Source: Pseudomonas sp. BP8 (GTDB lineage Bacteria; Pseudomonadota; Gammaproteobacteria; Pseudomonadales; Pseudomonadaceae). From it: a DNA stretch of 64,000 nt. The notes under the pieces were generated by a model that worked only from the letters and a program-made list of their open reading frames with translations, was not told where the DNA came from and made no database searches. Where the stretch lies: contig NZ_JAGINK010000001.1 in assembly GCF_017875955.1 (NCBI RefSeq), positions 5,362,501 to 5,426,500 of the forward strand. Direction: 5' to 3'. This document shows, piece by piece, positions 54,623 to 63,975 of this stretch. Position numbers and translations under genes: made by a program. Positions within the stretch are counted from its first letter, which is position 1; the number at the start of each line of letters is the position of its first letter.

Positions 54623-54814
54623 GCAGTCTCATTGTTACAACTTCAACAACAATCCCCTGCGACAATTTGTCTTTTTTTCTTGCAACTTCCTCTATATCCT
54701 CCTCGCCGCAAGCTGAATCGCTTCATCCAAACCTTCCGCTGCCATCTCCATTGAAGAGCCTTGCTCTCCGATGCGCTTGCGTATTTTTCAATAATCAAAA
54801 GATAGCGCTATCTC

Positions 54815-56161
54815 ATGTTCCAGCTGCCCACTACACGTTATTCCGGCCTCGCCTTGGCCACCTTGTTCAGCGTCCTCTCGCCCACCACCGGCGCCAGCGA
54901 ACTGTTCGCTGCCGATTCGCCGTGGATGCTCGGCGACTGGGGCGGTACCCGCAGCGAGCTGCTGGAAAAAGGCTACGACTTCACCCTCGGCTACACCGGC
55001 GAGATGGGCGCCAACCTGCACGGCGGCTACGACCACGATCGCACCGCACGCTACAGCGACCAATTCACCTTCGGCGGCCACCTGGACCTGGAAAAGATCC
55101 TCGGCTGGCATGACACCGAAGCACAACTGACCATCACCGAGCGCCACGGCCAGAACATCAGCAACGACCGTATCAACGATCCGCGGGTGGGCGGTTTCAC
55201 CTCGGCCCAGGAAGTCTGGGGCCGTGGCCAGACCTGGCGGCTGACCCAGATGTGGATCAAGCAGAAATACTTCAACGGCGCCCTGGATGTGAAATTCGGC
55301 CGCTTTGGTGAGGGTGAAGACTTCAACAGCTTCCCCTGCGACTTCCAGAACCTGGCGTTCTGCGGCTCGCAGGTCGGTAACTGGGTCGGCGGCATCTGGT
55401 ACAACTGGCCGGTCAGCCAGTGGGCCATGCGCGTGCGCTACAACCTTAGCGACAGCCTCTATGCACAGGTCGGCGTGTTCGAGCAGAACCCGTCCAACCT
55501 CGAGTCCGGCAACGGCTTCAAACTCAGCGGCAGCGGCACCCAAGGCGCGGTGATGCCGATCGAACTGGTCTGGAGCCCACAGGTCAATGGCCTTGCAGGG
55601 GAATATCGTGCCGGCTACTACTACAGTAATGCCAAGGCACAGGACGTCTTGAAGGACCGCAACGGCCAGCCGGCCGCCATCAGTGGCGCCGCATACCGCA
55701 GCAGTTCCAGCAAGCACGGCCTCTGGCTCGGTGCCCAGCAGCAGGTCACTGCGCAGGCATCCGACCAGTCGCGCGGCCTCAGCCTGTTCGCCAATGCCAC
55801 ATTGCACGACAAGAAGACCAATGCCATCGACAACTATGTTCAGGCAGGACTGGTTTACAAGGGGCCTTTCGATGCCCGTGCCAAGGACGACATCGGCTTC
55901 GCCCTTGCACGCGTGCACGTCAACCCTGGCTACCGTAAGAACGCCCGCCTGGCCAATCAGGTGGCGGGCCTCGACGACTACGACAATCCAGGCTTCCTGC
56001 CAGTGCAGGACACCGAATACAGCGCCGAACTCTATTACGGCATTCACCTGGCCAACTGGCTCACCGTGCGCCCGAACCTGCAGTACATCCGCCATCCGGG
56101 CGGGGTGTCGCAGGTCGACGACGCGTTGATTGCAGGCCTGAAGATCCAGAGCAGTTTTTAA
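54815..56161 (+). CDS. oprB: Carbohydrate-selective porin OprB
   Basis: 448-residue outer-membrane porin. A signal peptide ends in the TTGAS region and the mature protein begins with the family pattern ADSPWMLGDWGGTR. The C-terminus LKIQSSF is a barrel end. gcd follows after 31 nt, giving glucose entry plus periplasmic oxidation. Confidence 0.94.
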   Translation: MFQLPTTRYSGLALATLFSVLSPTTGASELFAADSPWMLGDWGGTRSELLEKGYDFTLGYTGEMGANLHGGYDHDRTARYSDQFTFGGHLDLEKILGWHDTEAQLTITERHGQNISNDRINDPRVGGFTSAQEVWGRGQTWRLTQMWIKQKYFNGALDVKFGRFGEGEDFNSFPCDFQNLAFCGSQVGNWVGGIWYNWPVSQWAMRVRYNLSDSLYAQVGVFEQNPSNLESGNGFKLSGSGTQGAVMPIELVWSPQVNGLAGEYRAGYYYSNAKAQDVLKDRNGQPAAISGAAYRSSSSKHGLWLGAQQQVTAQASDQSRGLSLFANATLHDKKTNAIDNYVQAGLVYKGPFDARAKDDIGFALARVHVNPGYRKNARLANQVAGLDDYDNPGFLPVQDTEYSAELYYGIHLANWLTVRPNLQYIRHPGGVSQVDDALIAGLKIQSSF

Positions 56162-56192
56162 ACCCAACCCTTGACCTAACGGAGTACCTACG

Positions 56193-58604
56193 ATGAGCAC
56201 TGACGGTGCCAAGAATGGAACCCGCTGGCTATCGCGCCTTCTGGGCGTGCTGCTGTTGCTGATGGGCCTGGCCCTGTTGGCCGGCGGCATCAAGCTGAGC
56301 CAGCTGGGCGGATCGCTTTACTACCTGATCGCAGGTCTGGGCTTTGCCGTGTCCGGCGCCCTGCTGCTGGCCAGGCGCCAGATCGGCCTCGGCCTGTACG
56401 GCCTGGTGCTGCTCGCCAGCACTGTCTGGGCGCTGTGGGAAGTCGGCCTGGACTGGTGGCAACTGGTGCCGCGCCTGGCAATCTGGTTCGCTATCGGCGT
56501 GCTCCTGCTGCTGCCATGGGCGCGTCGTCCATTGCTCGGCCCTGCTTCCAAGCTCAATACCGCCCTGCTCAGCGTGGCAGTGGTGGCTTCCGGCGCGACC
56601 GCCGTCGCCAGCCAGTTCACGCACCCAGGCGAGATCCACGGCGAACTGAACCGCGACAGCAGTGAAATGGCCAGCGCCGCGCCGTCCATGCCTGACGGTG
56701 AATGGCAGGCCTACGGGCGTACCGAGCACGGTGATCGCTACTCGCCACTGCGCCAGATCACTCCGCAGAACGCCTATCGCCTGGAAGAAGCCTGGCGCAT
56801 TCGCACCGGTGATCTGCCGACCGACAACGACCCGGTCGAGTTGACCAACCAGAACACCCCGTTGAAGGTCAATGGCATGCTCTACGCGTGCACGGCGCAC
56901 AGCAAGCTGCTGGCCCTGGACCCGGACACTGGCGCTGAAATCTGGCGTTTCGATCCGCAGGTCAAGAGCCCGGTAGGCACCTTCAAGGGCTTCGCCCACA
57001 TGACCTGCCGCGGCGTCTCCTACTACGACGAGAACCGCTACGTCAGCCGTGACGGCAGCCCTGCACCGAAGATTTCCGACGCCGGCCAGGTAGTGGCTCA
57101 GGCGTGCCCGCGCAGGCTTTACCTGCCTACTGCCGACGCCCGCCTGATCGCCATCAACGCCGACAACGGCAAGGTCTGCGAAGGCTTCGCCAATCAAGGC
57201 GTGATTGACCTGACCCGCGGGATCGGCCCGTTTACTGCCGGCGGTTACTACTCCACCTCGCCGGCGGCGATCACCCGTGATCTGGTGATCATTGGTGGCC
57301 ATGTCACCGACAACGAGTCGACCAACGAGCCTTCCGGGGTGATCCGCGCCTATGACGTGCACGACGGTCACCTGGTATGGAACTGGGACAGCAACAACCC
57401 GGACGACACCAAGCCACTGGCCCCGGGCAAGACCTACAGCCGCAACTCGGCAAACATGTGGTCGATTGCCAGCGTCGATGAAGACCTTGGCATGATCTAC
57501 CTGCCCCTGGGCAACCAGACCCCCGACCAATGGGGTGCTGACCGCACGCCGGGTGCCGAGAAGTACAGCGCTGGCATCGTCGCGCTGGACCTGGCCACGG
57601 GCAAGGCGCGCTGGAACTACCAGTTCACCCACCATGACCTGTGGGACATGGACGTCGGCAGCCAGCCGACCCTGATCCATCTGAAGACCGACGACGGCGT
57701 CAAACCTGCGGTTATCGTGCCGACCAAACAGGGCAGCCTGTATGTGCTGGACCGCCGCGACGGTACGCCGATCGTGCCGATCCGCGAGATCCCGACCCCG
57801 CAGGGCGCGGTCAAGGGAGATCGCACTGCGCCGACCCAGGCCCGCTCCGACCTCAACCTGCTCGGCCCGGACCTGACCGAACAGGCCATGTGGGGCGCGA
57901 CCCCGTTCGATCAGATGCTGTGCCGCATCCAGTTCCGCGAACTGCGTTACGAAGGCCAGTACACCCCGCCGTCTGAACAGGGCAGCCTGATCTATCCGGG
58001 CAACGTCGGCGTGTTCAACTGGGGCAGCGTGTCGGTCGACCCGGTGCGTCAATTGATGTTCACCTCGCCTAACTACATGGCGTTCGTGTCGAAGATGGTG
58101 CCGCGTGAGCAAGTCGCGGCCGGCAGCAAGCGCGAAAGCGAAACCAGCGGTGTGCAGCCGAACACCGGCGCGCCTTATGCGGTGACCATGCATCCGTTCA
58201 TGTCGCCGCTGGGCGTACCGTGCCAGGCACCGGCCTGGGGTTACGTGGCGGCCATTGACCTGTTCACCAACAAGGTTGTGTGGAAGCACAAGAATGGCAC
58301 CACCCGTGACAGCACCCCAGTGCCGATCGGCATGCCGGTAGGTGTGCCGAGCATGGGCGGCTCGATGGTGACGGCCGGTGGCGTTGGCTTCCTCAGCGGC
58401 ACCCTTGACCAGTACCTGCGTGCCTATGACGTGCACAACGGTGAAGAGTTGTGGAAAGCGCGCCTGCCAGCAGGTGGCCAGGCCACGCCGATGACCTATA
58501 GCGGCAAGGATGGCAATCAGTATGTGCTGGTGACCGCCGGCGGGCATGGCTCGCTGGGGACCAAGATGGGTGACTACATCATCGCTTATAAACTTGCTGA
58601 GTAA
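56193..58604 (+). CDS. gcd: PQQ-dependent membrane glucose dehydrogenase
   Basis: Oxidises glucose to gluconate in the periplasm and passes electrons to ubiquinone. 803 residues: five N-terminal membrane helices (about 12-140) and an eight-bladed PQQ propeller with repeated W-docking motifs (ALDPDTGAEIWRF, ALDLATGKARWNYQ). GGAG precedes the ATG. In an operon with oprB; a terminator follows. Confidence 0.97.
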   Translation: MSTDGAKNGTRWLSRLLGVLLLLMGLALLAGGIKLSQLGGSLYYLIAGLGFAVSGALLLARRQIGLGLYGLVLLASTVWALWEVGLDWWQLVPRLAIWFAIGVLLLLPWARRPLLGPASKLNTALLSVAVVASGATAVASQFTHPGEIHGELNRDSSEMASAAPSMPDGEWQAYGRTEHGDRYSPLRQITPQNAYRLEEAWRIRTGDLPTDNDPVELTNQNTPLKVNGMLYACTAHSKLLALDPDTGAEIWRFDPQVKSPVGTFKGFAHMTCRGVSYYDENRYVSRDGSPAPKISDAGQVVAQACPRRLYLPTADARLIAINADNGKVCEGFANQGVIDLTRGIGPFTAGGYYSTSPAAITRDLVIIGGHVTDNESTNEPSGVIRAYDVHDGHLVWNWDSNNPDDTKPLAPGKTYSRNSANMWSIASVDEDLGMIYLPLGNQTPDQWGADRTPGAEKYSAGIVALDLATGKARWNYQFTHHDLWDMDVGSQPTLIHLKTDDGVKPAVIVPTKQGSLYVLDRRDGTPIVPIREIPTPQGAVKGDRTAPTQARSDLNLLGPDLTEQAMWGATPFDQMLCRIQFRELRYEGQYTPPSEQGSLIYPGNVGVFNWGSVSVDPVRQLMFTSPNYMAFVSKMVPREQVAAGSKRESETSGVQPNTGAPYAVTMHPFMSPLGVPCQAPAWGYVAAIDLFTNKVVWKHKNGTTRDSTPVPIGMPVGVPSMGGSMVTAGGVGFLSGTLDQYLRAYDVHNGEELWKARLPAGGQATPMTYSGKDGNQYVLVTAGGHGSLGTKMGDYIIAYKLAE

Positions 58605-58636
58605 GCTTCAGTAAACAAGCTGCAAGCGTTAAGAAG

Positions 58637-58668
58637 AAGCGGGGCCTGTGCGGTCCCGCTTTTTTTTG
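58637..58668 (+). terminator. Terminator after gcd
   Basis: The stem AAGCGGG / CCCGCTT is followed by eight T. It lies 33 nt after the stop. Confidence 0.92.
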
Positions 58669-58698
58669 TACTTAACGGATTGTTGGGGGTGATATCTC

Positions 58699-58757
<59 letters not shown>

Positions 58758-59107
58758 AGGAATTGTGGGCTCATCCATTTGATGTGGTGGCGCCACTGGC
58801 CCCTTCCGCCCTTACGGCCATCCCTTTCAAGGTCTTTGAAATTTGGACTGGCTTGAGTGAGCCGGGGCTGCTTTGCAGCCCTTTCGCGACACAAGGCCGC
58901 TCCCACAGGGATAGCGCATGTCTCAAGAACGGTTGCGGTTCGCCCTTGTGGGAGCGGCCTTGTGTCGCGAAAGGGGCGCGTAGCGGCCCCAGCGAACTCA
59001 AGCCAAAGACAAATTCCGGAAAAATGCAAAGACCTTGAAAGGCCTGGCCGTAAGGGCGGAAGGGGCCATCACAGCCACCCCATCAAATGGATAAGCCCCC
59101 AACCTAC
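58758..59107. repeat. Composite intergenic repeat, copy C
   Basis: 350 bp without a gene. Outer inverted arms (about 58762-58850 and 59020-59107) carry the CATCCATTTGAT and GGCCCCTTCCGCCCTTACGG core shared with copies A and B. Inside is a REP pair of the other family (58861-58910 and 58946-58990). The stretch from 59108 to the lon promoter shows nothing recognised. Confidence 0.85.
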
Positions 59108-59208
59108 GAGCCCCACAACCAGAACCAACCCCGCGCCCCCCGCCAACCCGAGAAGAACCTTTTTTGCCGCTTCAAACTTGCAGCCAGTCGCGCGTGCCGC
59201 TGATCAGG

Positions 59209-59238
59209 GTTGAAACCCCTTGCTCCCCGCCCCATCTA
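59209..59238 (+). promoter_or_regulatory. Sigma-32 heat-shock promoter of lon
   Basis: GTTGAAA, 14 bp, CCCCATCTA fits the RpoH consensus CTTGAAA-N11-15-CCCCATNT in all but one base. It ends 29 nt before the lon start codon. lon is a classical heat-shock gene. Confidence 0.78.
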
Positions 59239-59267
59239 AGCACCATAGCCATTCACCCAGGTGCCCC

Positions 59268-61688
59268 ATGAACGACCAGCAGGATCTGCCGGAACATCCC
59301 GACGAACACAGCGAAGTCGAACACCTCGAAGCGGCCTCGACCACCGGCCACTCCCTCGCCCTGCCTGGCCAACAACTGCCGGACAAGGTCTACGTGATCC
59401 CGATCCACAACCGCCCATTCTTCCCCGCGCAAGTACTGCCGGTGATCGTCAACGAAGAACCCTGGGCAGAAACCCTCGACCTGGTGGCCAAGACCGATCA
59501 TCACTCGCTGGCCCTGTTCTTCATGGACACCCCGCCCGAAGATCACCGCCACTTCGACACCTCGGCGTTGCCCGAATACGGCACCTTGGTCAAGGTTCAC
59601 CACGCCAGCCGCGAAAACGGCAAGCTGCAGTTCGTCGCCCAAGGCCTGACCCGCGTGCGCATCCGCACCTGGCTCAAACACCATCGCCCGCCCTACCTGG
59701 TCGAAGTCGAATACCCACGCCAGTCGACCGAGCCGACCGATGAGGTCAAGGCCTACGGCATGGCCCTGATCAACGCGATCAAGGAGCTGCTGCCGCTCAA
59801 CCCGCTGTACAGCGAAGAGCTGAAAAACTACCTCAATCGCTTCAGCCCCAACGACCCTTCGCCGTTGACCGACTTCGCCGCGGCACTCACTTCAGCCACC
59901 GGCAACCAGCTGCAGGAAGTGCTCGACTGCGTACCCATGCTCAAACGCATGGAAAAAGTCCTGCCGATGCTGCGCAAGGAAGTCGAAGTTGCCCGCCTGC
60001 AGAATGAAATCTCGGCCGAGGTCAACCGGCAGATCGGCGAGCACCAGCGCGAGTTCTTCCTCAAGGAACAGCTCAAGGTCATCCAGCAGGAACTCGGCCT
60101 GACCAAGGACGACCGCAGTGCCGACCTCGAGCAGTTCGAGCAGCGCCTGCAAGGCAAGACCCTGCCCGCTGCCGCCAAGAAACGCATCGACGAAGAGATG
60201 GCCAAGCTGGCCATTCTCGAAACCGGCTCGCCGGAATACGCCGTCACCCGCAACTACCTGGAGTGGGCCAGCGCCCTGCCCTGGGGTGTGTACGGCAAAG
60301 ACAAGCTCGACCTCAAGCATGCGCGCAAGGTGCTCGACCAACACCACGCAGGGCTCGATGACATCAAGGAACGGATCCTCGAGTTTCTTGCCGTCGGCGC
60401 CTGGAAAGGCGAAATCAGTGGCTCGATCGTGCTCTTGGTCGGCCCGCCAGGCGTAGGCAAGACCAGCATCGGTAAATCCATCGCCGAGTCGCTCGGCCGG
60501 CCGTTCTACCGTTTCAGCCTCGGCGGCATGCGTGACGAAGCAGAAATCAAGGGCCACCGCCGCACCTACATCGGCGCCCAGCCAGGCAAACTGGTACAGG
60601 CGCTGAAGGATGTCGAGGTGATGAACCCGGTGATCATGCTCGACGAGATCGACAAGATGGGCCAGAGCTACCAGGGTGACCCCGCTTCGGCACTGCTGGA
60701 AACCCTCGACCCGGAACAGAACGTCGACTTCCTCGACCACTACCTCGACCTGCGCCTGGACCTGTCCAAGGTGCTCTTCGTATGCACCGCCAACACCCTG
60801 GATTCGATCCCCGGGCCGTTGCTCGACCGCATGGAAGTGATCCGCCTTTCGGGCTACATCACCGAAGAGAAACTGGCCATCGCCAAGCGCCACCTGTGGC
60901 CCAAGCAGCTGGCCAAGGCTGGCGTGGCCAAGACCAGCCTGAGCATCAGCGACAGCGCCCTGCGCACGGTGATCGACGGCTATGCCCGAGAAGCCGGGGT
61001 GCGTCAGCTCGAGAAGCAATTGGGCAAGCTGGTGCGCAAGGCCGTGGTCAAACTGCTCGACGACCCGCAGGCAAAACTCAAGATCGGCCCCAAGGATCTG
61101 GAAGCGGCGCTTGGCATGCCGGTGTTCCGCAGCGAGCAGGTACTCGCCGGCAAGGGCGTGATCACCGGACTGGCCTGGACCAGCATGGGTGGCGCGACCT
61201 TGCCGATCGAGGCCACGCGCATCCATACCTTGAACCGCGGCTTCAAGCTGACCGGCAAGCTCGGCGACGTGATGAAGGAATCGGCTGAAATCGCCTACAG
61301 CTATGTCAGCTCCAACCTCCAGCAGTTTGGCGGTGAACCGACCTTCTTCAACGAAGCCTTCATCCACTTGCACGTGCCAGAGGGGGCCACCCCGAAAGAC
61401 GGCCCCAGCGCCGGCATCACCATGGCCAGTGCGCTGCTGTCGCTGGCCCGTGACCAGGCGCCGAAAAAAGGCGTGGCCATGACCGGCGAACTGACCCTCA
61501 CCGGCCAGGTCCTGCCGATTGGCGGCGTGCGCGAGAAAATCATCGCCGCCAAGCGCCAGAAAATCCTCGAGCTGATCCTGCCGGAGGCCAACCGCGGCGA
61601 TTACGAGGAGCTTCCGGACTACCTGCGTGAAGGCCTGACGGTGCATTTCGCCAAGCGCTTTACCGACGTAGCCAAGGTGCTGTTCTGA
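59268..61688 (+). CDS. lon: ATP-dependent protease Lon
   Basis: 806-residue cytoplasmic protease. An N-terminal LAN domain (about 40-235), an AAA+ module with Walker A GPPGVGKTS (from 392) and VIMLDEIDK, and the protease domain with catalytic S714 (DGPSAG) and K757. ATG 59268 is chosen; the in-frame upstream start lies within the promoter spacer. The extended acidic N-terminus (EHPDEHSEVEHLE) suggests one of two Lon paralogues in the genome, since pseudomonads usually have another beside clpX. Confidence 0.95.
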   Translation: MNDQQDLPEHPDEHSEVEHLEAASTTGHSLALPGQQLPDKVYVIPIHNRPFFPAQVLPVIVNEEPWAETLDLVAKTDHHSLALFFMDTPPEDHRHFDTSALPEYGTLVKVHHASRENGKLQFVAQGLTRVRIRTWLKHHRPPYLVEVEYPRQSTEPTDEVKAYGMALINAIKELLPLNPLYSEELKNYLNRFSPNDPSPLTDFAAALTSATGNQLQEVLDCVPMLKRMEKVLPMLRKEVEVARLQNEISAEVNRQIGEHQREFFLKEQLKVIQQELGLTKDDRSADLEQFEQRLQGKTLPAAAKKRIDEEMAKLAILETGSPEYAVTRNYLEWASALPWGVYGKDKLDLKHARKVLDQHHAGLDDIKERILEFLAVGAWKGEISGSIVLLVGPPGVGKTSIGKSIAESLGRPFYRFSLGGMRDEAEIKGHRRTYIGAQPGKLVQALKDVEVMNPVIMLDEIDKMGQSYQGDPASALLETLDPEQNVDFLDHYLDLRLDLSKVLFVCTANTLDSIPGPLLDRMEVIRLSGYITEEKLAIAKRHLWPKQLAKAGVAKTSLSISDSALRTVIDGYAREAGVRQLEKQLGKLVRKAVVKLLDDPQAKLKIGPKDLEAALGMPVFRSEQVLAGKGVITGLAWTSMGGATLPIEATRIHTLNRGFKLTGKLGDVMKESAEIAYSYVSSNLQQFGGEPTFFNEAFIHLHVPEGATPKDGPSAGITMASALLSLARDQAPKKGVAMTGELTLTGQVLPIGGVREKIIAAKRQKILELILPEANRGDYEELPDYLREGLTVHFAKRFTDVAKVLF

Positions 61689-61797
61689 TCCATCGGCCTC
61701 ATCGCCGCTGCCAACAGCGTGCGATGAGGCCAGCTGCGCCAGCACAACCTTGGGCAACTTCGGTTATCCTCAGGCATCCCCCGCCTTTGGAGCCAAC

Positions 61798-62190
61798 ATG
61801 ACCGCCCTTCGTCTGCTTGTTCCCCTGAGCCTCACCCTGATCGCGGCCTGCAGCCAGCGGCCCGCCCAGACCCTTGAATTGGGCACCGAAAACGAATGCC
61901 CGATCCGCCTGCAAACCGGCCAAAGCCTGACCCTGAGCCTGCCTAGCAACCCCACCACCGGTTACCGCTGGTTGCTGCAGAACCCTGCCTCGAACATCCT
62001 TCGCCCGATTGCCGCCGAGGTCTATACCCAACCCGAGGAAGCCGGGTTGGTAGGCAGCGCAGGCGTCTCGACCTGGCGTTTCCAGGCCAAGGCGGTCGGA
62101 GATGGGCACTTGATTCTGGTCTATCAGCAGCCGTGGGCCCCGGAAGTGCGCCCGGTGCAGACCTTCGATTGCGAGATCAGGGTGAAGTAA
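61798..62190 (+). CDS. Lipoprotein, chagasin-like peptidase inhibitor (I42)
   Basis: 130 residues. A signal peptide with lipobox IAAC gives lipidated C18. The I42 inhibitor loops are visible: NPTTGYRW (51-58), a GSAG...WRF segment and QQPWAPE in place of RPW. This family inhibits papain-type cysteine proteases. GGAG before ATG 61798 fixes the start. It lies 109 nt after lon, but Lon is a serine-lysine protease, so the pairing is probably incidental. Confidence 0.88.
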   Translation: MTALRLLVPLSLTLIAACSQRPAQTLELGTENECPIRLQTGQSLTLSLPSNPTTGYRWLLQNPASNILRPIAAEVYTQPEEAGLVGSAGVSTWRFQAKAVGDGHLILVYQQPWAPEVRPVQTFDCEIRVK

Positions 62191-62278
62191 AGGCGCAGCG
62201 CTGGTCAGCCATTCATGCATCCTTGGCGCAGTTTGGCTAAAATGCCGGCCCTTCACCTCGCCAGACCCCGGACACCCT

Positions 62279-63022
62279 GTGAGCAAAGACCCCGACCGCC
62301 TATTCGCCCAGCCACTTGAACAGGTCCCCGACTTCGTCTTCAACGAGGACGTGGTGCGCGTGTTCCCTGACATGATCAAGCGCTCGGTGCCCGGCTACCC
62401 GACCATCGTCGAGAACCTCGGTGTGCTGGCCGCGCGTTTCGCCCAGCCGCATACCGCGCTGTACGACCTGGGGGCATCGCTGGGCGCGGTGACCCAGTCG
62501 TTGCGCCGCCACGTGCGCAGCGACGGGTGCCGGGTGATCGCGGTGGACAACTCGGCGGCAATGGTCGAACGCTGCCGGCAATACCTCACCGCCCAGGACT
62601 CGATGTTCCAGGAGCTGCTGCCGGTGCAGGTGCTGGAGGCGGATATTCTCGCCCTGCCGTTCGAAACAGCCTCGGTGGTGGCGATGAACTTCACCCTGCA
62701 GTTCATTGCCCCCACGCAACGCCTTGAGCTGCTCGGGCGGATCCGCCAGGCGCTGCTGCCAGGCGGGGCATTGATCCTCTCGGAAAAACTCTGCTTCGCC
62801 GATGACCAGGAGCAGGCGCTGCTCAGCGACCTGCACCTGGACTTCAAGCGAGCCAATGGCTACAGCGAACTGGAGATTTCCCAGAAGCGCAGCGCCATCG
62901 AAAACGTGATGAAACCCGACACCCTTGAAGCCCACAAAGCGCGTCTGCACGCGGCGGGCTTCTCCAAGGTCGTACCGTGGTTCCAATGCCTCAACTTCGC
63001 CTCACTGATAGCCCTGCCATGA
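62279..63022 (+). CDS. cmoA: Carboxy-S-adenosyl-L-methionine synthase
   Basis: Converts SAM and prephenate to carboxy-SAM for wobble uridine modification (cmo5U34) of tRNA. 247 residues from GTG 62279; LYDLGASLGAVT is the nucleotide-binding motif, and NFTLQFI and SEKLCFAD are family markers. It overlaps cmoB by ATGA. Confidence 0.95.
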   Translation: MSKDPDRLFAQPLEQVPDFVFNEDVVRVFPDMIKRSVPGYPTIVENLGVLAARFAQPHTALYDLGASLGAVTQSLRRHVRSDGCRVIAVDNSAAMVERCRQYLTAQDSMFQELLPVQVLEADILALPFETASVVAMNFTLQFIAPTQRLELLGRIRQALLPGGALILSEKLCFADDQEQALLSDLHLDFKRANGYSELEISQKRSAIENVMKPDTLEAHKARLHAAGFSKVVPWFQCLNFASLIALP

Positions 63023-63975
63023 TCGATCTGTCTCCCTTGGTCCGCCGTCTGGCGGGCACCCCTCTGGCTAAATGGTCTACGGGCCTGCAAGCGCAACTGG
63101 ACACCAAACTGGAAAAAGGCCACGGCGACCTCGAGCGCTGGCGCGGCGCCCTGGAGGCCTTGCCGCAACTGCAACCGAGCGAGATCGACCTGGTCACTGG
63201 CCTGCGTCTGGACAGCCCGTGCGACGATGCCAGCCGCGAGCAACTGCGCCAGGCCCTGATGGGGCTTTCACCTTGGCGCAAAGGGCCGTTCGACCTGTTC
63301 GGCGTGCACGTCGACACTGAATGGCACTCGGACTGGAAATGGTCGCGGGTCGGCCCGCACCTCGACCTCAAGGGCAAGCGCGTGCTTGATGTCGGCTGCG
63401 GCAATGGCTATTACCAATGGCGCATGCTGGGTGCCGGGGCCGACATGGTCATCGGGGTCGACCCCAACTGGCTGTTCTTCTGCCAGTTCCAGGCGGTACA
63501 GAAGTACCTGCCGCAATTACCGGCCTGGCACCTGCCGTTCGCTCTGGAAGAGCTGCCGGCCAGCCTCGAAGGGTTCGACACGGTGTTTTCCATGGGCGTC
63601 TTCTACCACCGTCGCTCGCCCATCGAGCACCTGCTGGCGCTCAAGGACTGCCTGGTCAAAGGTGGCGAGCTGGTCCTGGAGACCCTGGTCATCGAAGGCG
63701 ACGAGAACCAGGTATTGGTCCCCGAAGACCGCTATGCACAAATGCGCAACGTGTGGTTCCTGCCGTCCGTGCCGGCGCTTGAACGCTTGCTGCGGCGTGC
63801 CGGCTTCAGCGATGTGCGTTGCGTGGATGTCAGCGTTACCAGCGTCGAAGAGCAACGCAGTACCGACTGGATGCGCTACCAGTCGCTGGGCGACTTCCTC
63901 GACCCAAATGACCACAGCCTGACCATCGAAGGCCTGCCGGCACCGCGGCGGGCGACGATTCTGGCGCGCAAGTGA
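63019..63975 (+). CDS. cmoB: tRNA U34 carboxymethyltransferase
   Basis: Transfers the carboxymethyl group from carboxy-SAM to 5-hydroxyuridine 34 of tRNA. 318 residues from ATG 63019, inside the end of cmoA. VLDVGCGNGYYQWRM is the methyltransferase motif I, and SMGVFYHRRSPIEHL and the C-terminal RYQSLGDFLDP are family markers. Confidence 0.96.
   Translation: MIDLSPLVRRLAGTPLAKWSTGLQAQLDTKLEKGHGDLERWRGALEALPQLQPSEIDLVTGLRLDSPCDDASREQLRQALMGLSPWRKGPFDLFGVHVDTEWHSDWKWSRVGPHLDLKGKRVLDVGCGNGYYQWRMLGAGADMVIGVDPNWLFFCQFQAVQKYLPQLPAWHLPFALEELPASLEGFDTVFSMGVFYHRRSPIEHLLALKDCLVKGGELVLETLVIEGDENQVLVPEDRYAQMRNVWFLPSVPALERLLRRAGFSDVRCVDVSVTSVEEQRSTDWMRYQSLGDFLDPNDHSLTIEGLPAPRRATILARK

Noticed and set aside
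56229..58547. Open frame of 772 codons antisense to gcd
   Set aside because: It is the same compositional shadow effect; the translation is low-complexity in His, Arg and Val, with no family match, while gcd has all PQQ motifs.
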